DNA of 64,000 nt from Sialis fuliginosa (Eukaryota; Arthropoda; Insecta; Megaloptera; Sialidae): NCBI GenBank assembly GCA_961205875.1, contig OY540814.1, positions 14,614,993 through 14,678,992 on the forward strand, written 5' to 3'. A program made the translations under genes and the position numbers. Below the pieces are notes generated by a model. It saw only the letters and a list, made by a program, of their open reading frames with translations, was not told the DNA's origin and did no database searches. Below are positions 11,941-21,215 of this stretch, piece after piece (positions within the stretch are counted from its first letter, which is position 1; the number at the start of each line of letters is the position of its first letter).

Positions 11941-12729
11941 TGTAAGGGTCCAATCTTAGCTCAAAAAGGTATGATGGCCGACAGCACCTTACAAGATAAA
12001 ATTAAATATAAAAAAAATTACTATAAAAAAAAATGTGTGTGGGATATATTTTAAATAACAATGAGAGATCTGTTTAAAACTGAATTTATTGATTTCATTG
12101 ATTTTCATTAATTACAAAAACTTTAATCTTTTTCTTTAACAAACTAAAAAAAAATAAACTATGTAAACTTTTATAAGGAATTCCTTTTCTACTTCAAATC
12201 TTAAATTTTAATACTTAACTTTATTATCTTCTTAATTCTATCTTTTAAACAAACTAATTTATCTTTTTTCTTATTCTAATAAAAAAACTATTAACTAATT
12301 ATTCTAAACTTCACTTCACTTCTTCTTACTACTTTTTAACTTCTTATTTCTTTTTTTTTTAAACCACTTTTCTTCCTTCCACTTTATTTTATACCTGACT
12401 ATATCTTTATACTAACTTGTAAACTATATATTTATATTTTAAACACCTTTCTTCCTTTTAAACCACTAACATATCTTTATACTTCAACGTTTTTTTCTCT
12501 TCTCTTTTTTTTATATTCTTTCTCCAACAATACTAAGCTGAGTCGTACACCCTGCTATATCTCTTCCACGACTGACCTATTTTCCATCGACGCTCAGCCT
12601 ACGCTCCTCTCACCCCTCCCTACTCAATATAACCGGTTTTTTTGCGTATTGCAAAATTCCAGAAGTATCAAAACAAAAACAATAAAACAAATCAAACCAA
12701 ACTGTGACCCCACAAAGTGACCTGTCACA
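11941..12729 (-). repeat. 3' LTR (789 bp)
   Basis: Starts TGTAAGGGTCC and ends CCTGTCACA on the plus strand, an exact 3400-bp offset copy of 15341-16129. Strand asymmetry is marked, with long pyrimidine stretches on the plus strand (purine-rich in the transcript). Confidence 0.95.
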
Positions 12730-12732
12730 GAT

Positions 12733-12742
12733 GCCCTCCCTT
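12733..12742 (-). promoter_or_regulatory. Polypurine tract
   Basis: On the minus strand the sequence is AAGGGAGGGC, lying 3 nt upstream of the 3' LTR (intervening ATC). This is where second-strand synthesis would be primed. Further upstream, 12750-12785, is an A/T homopolymer region. Confidence 0.75.
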
Positions 12743-12980
12743 AAATAAAAAAAAATTGTTTAACAAAAAAAATTTTTTTTTTTCCATCTTAAAACTAATC
12801 TTAATACTAAAACTACATCTTACAACTAATAACATTTTTCAACTTAATACTAACATTTTATTATAACTAACTCTACTCATTTTCCCACTCATACACCTCT
12901 TTTAAATTTCATGATCTTCCATATTGTCATAATAAGGTTTCATGTTGGCAGTAAATAATTCCTTGAAAAATATTTCTGAC

Positions 12981-14117
12981 TTAAATTTTTTTCTTTACAT
13001 GCTTAAAACTTTTATTCTCATTAACACCTCTTTTCAGTTCCTCTATCCGAAAACGTACATTTTTCTTTTTCTCTAACTTAAACTTATTTAATATTTCATT
13101 CGTCTTTATTAATAATTTTCTGTCCATTATCAAAATATCTTTCTTTTTTCTAGCTTTCCCTCTAAATTTCATCATCTTAAACTTTCTCGCCCTTCGTCGC
13201 AGCATTCGGTTCATTTCTTTGTCAATATTCAAGTTTTTTCTCCACATATTCTGAAATTCTAGTTTACTTTTGTAATTTCTATCGACTATTTCATTTATAC
13301 TTCTGATATTTAATTTTACTCCATCAATTATCTCTGAGATTGTTTCTCTACCTTCATCAATATTCTCCTTCCAGCCATTCTCGCTATTTTCTTCCTTTTT
13401 CTCACAATATTTCTCATCTAACAAAAATAATATGTCTAAATTTAATTCTTCGCCTTCTGAATCTTTAACTTCCTTGATTTCTTCAGTATTTTCCTTATTC
13501 TGATTCCCTTCTATGACTTTTAATTTTTCGACTAACATTAAATCTTTCCTTAGGACGCACTCGTCTTCTACCTTTACTGATTCTGTGATAATTTCTTTAT
13601 TTAATAAGTATTTTCCTAAGACGCCCTCGTTTTGTACCTTTACTGATTCTTTCATTACTTCTTTTTCTCTGAATAAATTTTCTAATCCTGCATTTCCCTC
13701 AATCGCTTCTTCTCCCGTTTCTCTTAACCTTTTTCTTTCCCTTCGCGTATCATGTTTCTCAGTATTTAATTTACTTTTTCCGGTAACTTCAAAATTTTGC
13801 TCATTTTTAATAAATTGATTTTCTACTGACTCCCTTTTTTTTTCTTTTTCCTTCGCATAATTCTCACATATCAACAATATTCTCTTCAAACCCTCCGCTC
13901 TCTCATTTTCTAAAACTTCGTCATTATGATCATTCTTCTTTTCATATAATAGATCTTCTTCTTTTAACAAACTATCTAAACCTGCACTCTCCTCGTTTTC
14001 TTCTATTATAGATTCTTTTAACATAACAACTCCATTATCATTTATTTTCACCTTTAAATTTTCCTTCTTCAAATCCTCATCTTCTCTTTTAGTTAACCCG
14101 TTTCTCTCCACGCACAT
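12981..14117 (-). CDS. LTR-element ORF2, Lys/Glu-rich protein
   Basis: A 378-codon frame from an ATG at 14117, lying in the -1 frame relative to gag. The same frame is open upstream to a stop near 14170, so it overlaps the end of gag by about eight codons. The product is extremely rich in Lys, Glu, Asn and Arg, with long predicted helical or coiled-coil stretches. It has a basic C-terminal third (RRRARKFK and similar around residues 310-325). Residues about 155-200 hold a 22-residue tandem repeat (ESVKV..E.VL.K.L). There is no D(S/T)G protease, no reverse transcriptase or integrase motif, no zinc knuckle and no membrane segment, so it occupies the place of pol without resembling it. It could be made as a Gag fusion by -1 frameshifting or by internal initiation. 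Function unknown. Confidence 0.75.
   Translation of the reverse strand: MCVERNGLTKREDEDLKKENLKVKINDNGVVMLKESIIEENEESAGLDSLLKEEDLLYEKKNDHNDEVLENERAEGLKRILLICENYAKEKEKKRESVENQFIKNEQNFEVTGKSKLNTEKHDTRRERKRLRETGEEAIEGNAGLENLFREKEVMKESVKVQNEGVLGKYLLNKEIITESVKVEDECVLRKDLMLVEKLKVIEGNQNKENTEEIKEVKDSEGEELNLDILFLLDEKYCEKKEENSENGWKENIDEGRETISEIIDGVKLNIRSINEIVDRNYKSKLEFQNMWRKNLNIDKEMNRMLRRRARKFKMMKFRGKARKKKDILIMDRKLLIKTNEILNKFKLEKKKNVRFRIEELKRGVNENKSFKHVKKKI
13551..13682 (-). repeat. 66-bp tandem repeat inside ORF2
   Basis: Two copies offset by 66 bp; ACCTTTACTGATTCT is shared exactly, at 13570 and 13636. 66 bp is 22 codons, so the repeat keeps the reading frame and encodes the duplicated ESVKV segment. 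It indicates growth of ORF2 by in-frame duplication. Confidence 0.85.
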
Positions 14118-14144
14118 TACTCCGGGCTGTCGGTAATATGCGCC

Positions 14145-14172
14145 TCCTAGTTTTCCGACATATTCTGCCTTT
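14145..14172 (-). promoter_or_regulatory. Possible -1 frameshift window
   Basis: Gag ends in the string GGAAAACTAG on the minus strand, and the ORF2 frame opens just upstream of this point. A-site AAC followed by the stop codon is slippage-prone. The P-site (GAA to GGA) does not fit the canonical X XXY YYZ heptamer, so the signal is weak. The overlap itself is clear; the mechanism is inference. Confidence 0.35.
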
Positions 14173-15235
14173 CACTCCTTGTATTCCCATTTCTCTCTTC
14201 TCCCCTCTGTTCCATATTTCTATCGTAATTTCTTTCCTTATTTTCTTCTCTATTGCTATTAATATTTTCTCTATTCCCTTGGTTAATTGTATTGTCATTT
14301 CGGCCGTTATCCCCTCTACTGTAATTTATTTCATTGTTATTATATCTATTCCTATCATACCTGTTATTATCATATCGGTTTAGTTCATAGTTTCTATTAT
14401 AGTTATTTTCATATTTTCGCGGGTATATTATTTCTGACTCGTCCAAAATGCTGTACACCTCAGCGACGTCATACCTCCCCACTGCTCTTAATAACGGCCA
14501 GATACATGGTTCAAAATGTTTTGTAATTATATTGATTATTGTTTCTTTTTTCATGGGTGGTTCGAGGTACTTCGCTTCATTATATAACTTAATAAAATAC
14601 TCTTTCCTATCTAACCTCGAATATTTGTAGTTATTTGTATTATATAACTTTTTTAACACCTCCTGCTGCCTGTTTTCGGACCAGAAATTTTTCTTGAACC
14701 ATTTTTTGAAATCGTCCAAATTTTCAATATCACAAGCCTTAAAAAGCTCGAGGTGTTCCCCCCATAGACTTTTCTCTATTATATCTAAAATATCTCTCTC
14801 TTTCATAAACTGACCATTTGAATTTACATATTTTTCTAAACGCCTAATGAATTCTATTGGGTGTTCATTACGTTCCATTTTTGTGAAATCTTCTCCCCTA
14901 CCCCTTAATAACCATCTATTCCCGTTCTCCCTTTCTTCTGAATCCTTTCCACTATCTAACATTTTTGTTTCATTTTTTGTCTCTATATCTTTTTTCAAAA
15001 CTACTATTTCTGCCTCTTTACCATCCAATTCCCTACTTTTTTCAATATCGCTAATTTTACCGTTCATTTTTGTGATTTCACTTTTTAAGCTTTTCATTTC
15101 CTTGCACATTTCCCTAAGAAAATCTTTCACGTCATCCATTTCATTATTTTTTCTGATGGGCGTCGATGCCCCGAACCCTGAATCATAGTCAGAACTTTCC
15201 GTCCTTTCTACATTATTTTTTCCTTCCGCCATCAT
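14147..15235 (-). CDS. Gag-like capsid protein of LTR element
   Basis: 362 codons from the ATG at 15235 (a second ATG follows at once). The frame is open about 17 codons further upstream, but without an ATG. The N-terminal 100 residues are charged and helical (capsid-distal or coiled-coil). Residues about 125-260 form a retrotransposon Gag/capsid-type helical domain with FIRRLEKYV, a KNFWSENRQQEVL segment and EPPMKKETIINIITKHF. The FWSE..Q motif is typical of insect Ty3/gypsy Gag as I recall it. The C-terminal tail is Asn/Arg/Tyr-rich (NRYDNNRYDRNRYNNN), probably RNA-binding, and replaces the usual CCHC zinc knuckle, which is absent. It would assemble particles packaging the element RNA. ORF2 follows in the -1 frame. 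The intact frame supports recent activity. Confidence 0.85.
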   Translation of the reverse strand: MMAEGKNNVERTESSDYDSGFGASTPIRKNNEMDDVKDFLREMCKEMKSLKSEITKMNGKISDIEKSRELDGKEAEIVVLKKDIETKNETKMLDSGKDSEERENGNRWLLRGRGEDFTKMERNEHPIEFIRRLEKYVNSNGQFMKERDILDIIEKSLWGEHLELFKACDIENLDDFKKWFKKNFWSENRQQEVLKKLYNTNNYKYSRLDRKEYFIKLYNEAKYLEPPMKKETIINIITKHFEPCIWPLLRAVGRYDVAEVYSILDESEIIYPRKYENNYNRNYELNRYDNNRYDRNRYNNNEINYSRGDNGRNDNTINQGNRENINSNREENKERNYDRNMEQRGEERNGNTRSERQNMSEN

Positions 15236-15315
15236 TCCTTTCACACACAACAAAATACTCAATATAACCTCTCTCTTACACAACAAATTCAGTTCAGAAA
15301 TCTCTATTATTATTT

Positions 15316-15337
15316 ATCCCGGTTCGTTGAGCCCCCA
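15316..15337 (-). promoter_or_regulatory. tRNA primer-binding site
   Basis: Three bases after the 5' LTR the minus strand reads TGGGGGCTCAACGAACCGGG. TGG matches the complement of a tRNA CCA end. The outer parts resemble the proline-tRNA type of primer site, but the middle differs by a few bases, so the exact tRNA is not assigned. Confidence 0.65.
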
Positions 15338-15340
15338 ATC

Positions 15341-16129
15341 TGTAAGGGTCCAATCTTAGCTCAAAAAGGTATGATGGCCGACAGCACCTTACAAGATAAA
15401 ATTAAATATAAAAAAAATTACTATAAAAAAAAATGTGTGTGGGATATATTTTAAATAACAATGAGAGATCTGTTTAAAACTGAATTTATTGATTTCATTG
15501 ATTTTCATTAATTACAAAAACTTTAATCTTTTTCTTTAACAAACTAAAAAAAAATAAACTATGTAAACTTTTATAAGGAATTCCTTTTCTACTTCAAATC
15601 TTAAATTTTAATACTTAACTTTATTATCTTCTTAATTCTATCTTTTAAACAAACTAATTTATCTTTTTTCTTATTCTAATAAAAAAACTATTAACTAATT
15701 ATTCTAAACTTCACTTCACTTCTTCTTACTACTTTTTAACTTCTTATTTCTTTTTTTTTTAAACCACTTTTCTTCCTTCCACTTTATTTTATACCTGACT
15801 ATATCTTTATACTAACTTGTAAACTATATATTTATATTTTAAACACCTTTCTTCCTTTTAAACCACTAACATATCTTTATACTTCAACGTTTTTTTCTCT
15901 TCTCTTTTTTTTATATTCTTTCTCCAACAATACTAAGCTGAGTCGTACACCCTGCTATATCTCTTCCACGACTGACCTATTTTCCATCGACGCTCAGCCT
16001 ACGCTCCTCTCACCCCTCCCTACTCAATATAACCGGTTTTTTTGCGTATTGCAAAATTCCAGAAGTATCAAAACAAAAACAATAAAACAAATCAAACCAA
16101 ACTGTGACCCCACAAAGTGACCTGTCACA
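15341..16129 (-). repeat. 5' LTR (789 bp)
   Basis: Identical to 11941-12729 on visual comparison. In the direction of transcription it begins TGTGACAGGTCAC. TATAAAA at about 15909-15915 (minus strand) could be its TATA box. No arthropod TCAGT initiator was found at the expected distance. Confidence 0.95.
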
Positions 16130-16133
16130 ATTG
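16130..16133. repeat. Target-site duplication ATTG (right)
   Basis: Matches 11937-11940; together they define both ends of the insertion. Confidence 0.85.
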
Positions 16134-16690
16134 TATCTTACAGTCATCAAGAAACTTAGAACTTAGAATCATGTTGAAATACTAATTATTATTGATAAGA
16201 TAAAAAAAATATCGTTTTGTCTTGTTAAAATTGAAGTGAAACGAGACGTACTTGTAAATCTCTACTCTTTGTTGGGTTTAACTGCTATTTTTTTTATAAC
16301 AACACACATATTTTTTCCCAACTTTCATGCAAATTCTAATAGAGCACCTGACACTACCAAGCGCTTCTCGCTTTTTTCCAACTACCTGTCTCACGGACAT
16401 TACACAGTTAACTATAAAATTCCACAACAGCAATTATGCCCTGTACATTAGCAGCGAGCTAACAAATTTGATGGAGAATATTAAAAGCCTGTACTACACA
16501 CATTGTGTTGAGTAACGACATCTATTATTACCTACGTTGTGCGAATCAGGAATTGTGCTGCATTCATTCATGCAACGTTATTGCTGTGTTGGCTGACTTG
16601 ATTGCACTTTATAGGTGCTTCGTGTCTTATAAATGTGTGAGGTGGTGACAATAGGTTAACAAAAACGTATAGTTTTATATTGATTTTGAA
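16134..16690. other. Flank of LTR element, nothing recognised
   Basis: Two overlapping short plus-strand frames (16236-16515) in different phases look fortuitous. No repeat was detected. Confidence 0.4.
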
Positions 16691-16691
16691 G

Positions 16692-17260
16692 TTTGTTAGC
16701 CATTCCAGGGCCGCATTAAGGCATGTAGGAAGACTAACCTCGGGTTGAATAAAGCAAAACTAATCACGATTAGTTAATCAGTTGTTTTAAAACCATTATT
16801 AATAATATTATTATTAATAATTCTAAAAAACAATCACAATTATGATAAATTTTATAAGATAAAAAATGATCATATTTAGTGAATTGTTCATTTACAAATC
16901 GAAAATAAGTTTAGAATTAACATTAATCATGGTTTGAATACAACTGATTAACTAATCGTTAATTTTACTTTATGCAACCCCGAGTAAGCGTTGCACAGCG
17001 CCTCCACCATAAGTGTATTTTTATTAAATAAATAAAAAAAAAAAAAAGTAATAGTTAGTCATCCCAGGACCGCATATACACTGTGGGTAAGCTAGGCACT
17101 GTTAAGGAACCCCCCACTATAAGAGGGCCTTCACTAAAACGCGAATAAAATATTTTTTTTGGTATAAAAAAATTAAATAAAAGTAAGTAGAGTTTATAAT
17201 AGTTTGTCATTCCAGTATCGCATTAACCATGAAGGCAGACTAAGGGCCCCCATTATAATT
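16692..17260 (+). repeat. Old tandem repeat, CATTCCAGGGCCGCATT type
   Basis: Three diverged units start with GTTAGCCATTCCAGGGCCGC (16696), GTTAGTCATCCCAGGACCGC (17055) and GTTTGTCATTCCAGTATCGC (17205), each followed by a G/A-rich stretch and ...CTAAGG or similar. The last two are about 150 bp apart. The first gap is enlarged by the MITE at 16738-16984. Unit function unknown. Confidence 0.7.
16738..16984. mobile_element. MITE with about 60-bp TIRs and TAA duplication
   Basis: Starts CCTCGGGTTGAATAAAG and ends with the complement of CTCGGGGTTGCATAAAG. TIR similarity runs about 60 bp, including CGATTAGTTAATCAGTTGT in both arms. TAA flanks both sides (16735-16737 and 16985-16987). A 3-bp TWA-type duplication points to the PIF/Harbinger superfamily. 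It interrupts the older tandem repeat around it, giving relative age. 247 bp, no ORF. Confidence 0.85.
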
Positions 17261-17439
17261 CTGAACAATTTTTTATTAATATGTTAAATAAATTAAACTT
17301 TATTTTGAAACATTTTCTTCGAATAGACATTTATTTTAAAATGAAACACCCTGTATAACTAGTTACTACAAAAAAAATGCATAACTAGCAGTTGACTTTC
17401 TTTTTGTATGTGAAAGACAAGGGTTAATAATCTTTCTTG

Positions 17440-17700
17440 CACTTTATTGCAGTACCCCTTCCTCCTTGCCACATGTACATAGAAGAGAACGTCTCGCCCG
17501 CTCTATAATCATGGCGCTCTTCAAAAAGAAACCTTTTAAAGGCGGTCTATATATTACCGAGTGACAGCACTGGTTTGGGGTGTCACACGTTGGTGTTACA
17601 TTACTAACGATCTCTGCGGAGAAGACACGACGACAAACTTCGTTTTTCACGTTCACCGCGTTATATAGTAGGTAGCAAGGTAGAGGTAACTATATGTGCA
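17440..17700. promoter_or_regulatory. Higher-G+C island with two short frames
   Basis: Unique-looking sequence with raised G+C. On the plus strand ATGGCGCTCTTCAAAAAG at 17511 opens a 17-codon frame; on the minus strand a 70-codon frame covers 17444-17656. Neither matches a family I know. An acceptor-like string CTTCTCCGCAG occurs on the minus strand near 17620. Regulatory DNA or an exon are both possible. Confidence 0.25.
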
Positions 17701-18457
17701 AAGTTGTATGATAGCGACAGATTTTTACTAAAATGTTGAGGTGTAGCTCGTTAAAATGAGAAAAAAAATATTTTTAAATATATTTTGTTATACACGGAAA
17801 GAATTACGTACAAAAAATGAACGATATTTAAAAAGTACAGTAATTTAGTCATTTTGATGTGTTCTTATTAAAAAATAACACGCGATACAAATAATTTTGT
17901 TACTTAAATTGTTATAGTACTAGTATAAACTGTAAAAAGCACCATGTTTACATCAAAAATTCAATATAGCAGAATTTATGAGATAATTCTAGTTATTTTG
18001 GATGTGAATTAAATTGAGAAAAGTAACAATTCAAAATGTGTTGTAAAATATACTTTTCGAGCTGTACATTCTGAAGTAATCAGAGTATTTTAATAAATAT
18101 ATGTAACTATTACTATACATTATATTATTATACACTACAAACAAGCATCAAGTGAAAAGTTAAAAAGATTGTTTACTATGTAAGTCATAAGAGAGGTGAA
18201 TTTAGACCAAAAACAAGCAGTGGGTTCGCCCCTTGAAGTCCACACAACCAACTTCCCAATATAGTATGACTATAAATACTTGAATACTGATTATTTATTG
18301 ATTCCATATAGTTTATGTAAATATTTTTTTTTAATATGTAAATGAAAAATTTTAAAGAAATTTGTCAGAAATAAAAATCACCTTTGTATTATGAATATTA
18401 GTTTTCTACTATCCTAATGTCAATAATATAATAGTACAAGAACTGATGACATCTTTT
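17701..18457. other. AT-rich DNA, nothing recognised
   Basis: No gene or paired repeat was seen. Confidence 0.4.
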
Positions 18458-18459
18458 TC

Positions 18460-18810
18460 TGCCCCATCTATCACACTACACGTCCGCCTGTGTTTTTACG
18501 GTCATCTACAGATCAAAACCTGTCATCCTTAAAAAAATTTATCAATGCTCAAATGAGGCAATTTTCATTTAAAAAATTGCATGTTTGAGCGCGTCTGCCC
18601 GTCCCTTATCCCCATCCTACGCGTCTGCCTTTGTTTTTCCTGTCATCTACAGATCAAAAACTGCCATCCCTCCAAAATTCAGAAATGCTCAAATGGGGGA
18701 ATTTAAAAAAAAAATGCATCTTTGTCCATTGCAATTTCACTATCTACCTTTTCATAAACTAACTCCCTGTGGTGATTTTATTAGTGCTCACATGGGGCAA
18801 AAATGCACTT
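18460..18810 (+). repeat. About 140-bp tandem repeat, 2.5 copies
   Basis: CGTCCGCCTGTGTTTTTACG then TCATCTACAGATCAAAA at 18481-18517 recurs as CGCGTCTGCCTTTGTTTTTC and the same TCATCTACAGATCAAAA at 18620-18660. Both are followed by ATGCTCAAATG(A/G)GG. A third, degenerate partial copy keeps GTGCTCACATGGGGCAAAAA near 18784. The 103-codon frame across it (18585-18896) is explained by the repeat. Confidence 0.75.
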
Positions 18811-19079
18811 TTTTTTACATGTTCAATAAGCAATTAATTAAAAATATGTTGGTATTTTTGATTTTGACTTTCGGAGCGATTACAATAACTTCCTAATGGG
18901 ATGTTAATAAGAAGACTTGATAAAAAATATTTTGTATCATAAGTCGAACGTTTCTTTTTTGATAATTTTATTCTTTTGCACTGTAAAAAAATGACTTTAC
19001 AGATATACAATATTTTATTTATTATTAAAATTAATACGTCACTACCAAACCCTCAAATCTGAAACTAATTTACAGAGAC

Positions 19080-19280
19080 CAAATAACGAAACAAAAATAC
19101 AGCATCGTGTGTATTCGTAACAACTTGAGCGTTATACAGAAAATAAACGAAACAGCCCGTTCTGTGATGCACATAGGGGGTTGTTGTAACCGCCCCTCAG
19201 TGTGCTCAGCGAGGCGCGAATCTGCTCAAGACCAGCCAAGTGTGCGTACGTCTGAATGTTTGTGATGTTCTTAATTAAAC
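19080..19280. promoter_or_regulatory. Higher-G+C island, enhancer candidate
   Basis: Unique sequence including CCGCCCCTCAGTGTGCTCAG and GCGAGGCGCGAATCTGCTC within an AT-rich setting. No ORF and no repeat partner. Regulatory function is inferred from composition only. Confidence 0.3.
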
Positions 19281-20139
19281 TTAGTTATAGAGTCTAAGTG
19301 CGCGATACCAAATTGAGATGGTTTCAACCGCAAATGTATATAGAATGGATGTAAAAAATATTGTAACAATAGATATATTATGTGTGTATATTGGAAAACT
19401 GATTAATTCTGGTTTTAATTTTTTAATTAGTCTGGAGAGTAATGTCTCATTATACCGTGAAAATTATATTCTGATATAAATGAAAACATTAAAATACTAA
19501 ATTTATAATAAAGTTTCAGTTAAGTTTTTATTCAATTCTTAAAGTAGACATATGTATTGAAAATTTATAAAAAGTGTTTCGGAATATTACCTCCTTTAAA
19601 TTTGATAACTAACTTCAATCTTCTTTCAAAGTCATTACAAGCGGAATGTACTGTTTTCATTGGTATTTTGTTCCAAATTTTGAGAATAACATTCTTAAAT
19701 TGCTGCAAATTTGTAATCTAGAAGCTTAGACAATATATATGACATACAAAATAATCGAAAGTTGGCAATTGGGAGAGCTTGGCGGTGATTATATATGTAC
19801 GTTTAACAAGTAGAGTATTTACAAGGTTTTCTTAAAAAAAATCTACCAAAAAAATTTACTGTTGCGTATAGGTTAGGTTATTTCTTTTTTTATGAAATTA
19901 AAAGCTTAATTAGTATAACGCTTGGTTCTTGATAACTGATATATGTAATTATTTAAATAAACATAAGAATATTATTCACGCAGAATACATAAATAGTGAA
20001 TTAACAATAATAAAAACTACAGATGAAGAAAATCTCTAGTCTTTTAGTTTAATAATAAAAAAGAACTTGTGATATACAAATAGCCAATTATTTAATTAAA
20101 CACGTTTTTCAAACTAATAACTGACAATTGACTCGGTAG

Positions 20140-20345
20140 GAATAGTTCATTTTTTAATCACATGGTGGCGTACGATCTAAGACACTGATCAATAAAAATT
20201 TTTTATTGCGTTTTATGTCAGCTGGAAACTCCCTTTTCCGACAGTTGTGTTTGTCAGTCGATATTTAGTGATATGTATCACATAGACACATGATAGAAAG
20301 GGGGGTTGCTGATGGGTCGATTAAAGCAGGTGTAAATGAACTAGG
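20140..20345. promoter_or_regulatory. Enhancer candidate with homeodomain-type words
   Basis: Unique sequence with TTTTTTATTGCGTTTTATG (Abd-B/Cad-type TTTAT words), CAGCTGG (E-box) and GTTGTGTTTGTCAGTCG. Function inferred from motif clustering, which is weak evidence on its own. Confidence 0.25.
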
Positions 20346-20931
20346 TGGCTTGTCTCAAGACATAATTGGGTTACTGAATGGGATACAATTACTAAATTTA
20401 ATATTAGTTTTTATTAAAGAGTGCAGTAAATCTCGGATAAATTGATACAAAAGAATCGTTTTGGTTTTATTTTGGGTTAAAATTTCTCTTGTCATGTCAT
20501 TTAATGTAATATAGTAAGTACGTGACAACCGATTGAGTCGTAGAGAGATTTTAACACTCCATGTTGAGTGGAAATATAAAAGTTGAATAGTATCATCGTT
20601 ATGTGAGAAATGGGACAGTATTATACAAAAGTGTATGTTGTTTTATATTGTTTGTACGTCAGTTCCAGCGGTTTTCAACATTTTTCTGGAACTCAATTTA
20701 TCTATACTGTCAATTTAAAAACTTATGTTACTCGTTCATTTTATTTTATGAAACTTTGTTTTAGTTACTAATTTCTTCTTCTTCTCAAGTATTGCATTAA
20801 TTCACCTCCTTCTTGTCATACTTCTCTCCCTTACATGCTAATGGACAGCACTTTGATGGGCGAACGAAGTATCGTAAAAAAATGACTTAAGCTATGTAAA
20901 AAAAAATATCTAAACTCTTATTTTAAACACT

Positions 20932-21215
20932 CTATTATAATGAACGAAGCAATTTGATGGAACATTTTCCGGAACAGCAATTTTATGATCAATTCTTCTT
21001 AACTTTAACTTCACTGAACACGAAAAAAAGAACACACCTGTGTGAGAAGTGGGGTTTCACCCTTAAAAATTGGGTAAAAGGATGAACATCGCTTTTTTCC
21101 AGTTTTTTTGATTTATTTAAAAAACTAAATCGACGATGGGGCTATAATATTATGATTGCTATTTGTAGCTGATATTCAAATGAATCAATTGAGACCGGTT
21201 AGATAAAATTTAACC
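20932..21215 (+). repeat. Dispersed repeat family C, copy 2
   Basis: AAGCAATTTGATGGAACATT, TTCCGGAACA, TTGGGTAAAAGGATGAACAT and TAGCTGATATTCAAATGAAT occur in the order seen at 9486-9670. This copy has an extra block of about 80 bp. Confidence 0.6.

Larger units (their letters stand above)
11941..16129 (-). mobile_element. Complete non-autonomous LTR retrotransposon
   Basis: A 4189-bp element in minus orientation: 5' LTR 15341-16129, primer-binding site 15316-15337, gag 14147-15235, second ORF 12981-14117, polypurine tract 12733-12742, 3' LTR 11941-12729, flanked by ATTG. The LTRs begin TG and end CA on both strands, and I read all 789 positions as identical, so insertion was very recent. The 2611-bp interior is about 3 kb too short for a pol gene; no protease, reverse transcriptase, RNase H or integrase motif is present. 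It must depend on enzymes from a related full element. Gag style and the 4-bp duplication favour Ty3/gypsy; BEL/Pao is less likely. Confidence 0.93.

Noticed and set aside
14089..14298. 69-codon minus-strand frame across the gag/ORF2 junction
   Set aside because: Third frame in a purine-rich stretch. Its Arg/Lys-rich product is a frame shadow, with no zinc knuckle or protease.
13513..15188. Plus-strand frames opposite gag and ORF2 (13513-13818, 14138-14630, 14847-15188)
   Set aside because: Antisense shadows of the Lys/Glu/Asn-rich minus-strand ORFs.
15316..15337. Considered as a tRNA gene fragment
   Set aside because: Only the 3'-end complement is present and it sits exactly at the LTR edge, so it is a primer-binding site. 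No A box or cloverleaf.
4730..17356. Pairing the solo ends TACAGGGTGT (4730) and ACACCCTGTA (17350) as one mariner element
   Set aside because: 12.6 kb apart, no transposase between, and the sequences diverge after the first ten bases; most likely independent remnants.
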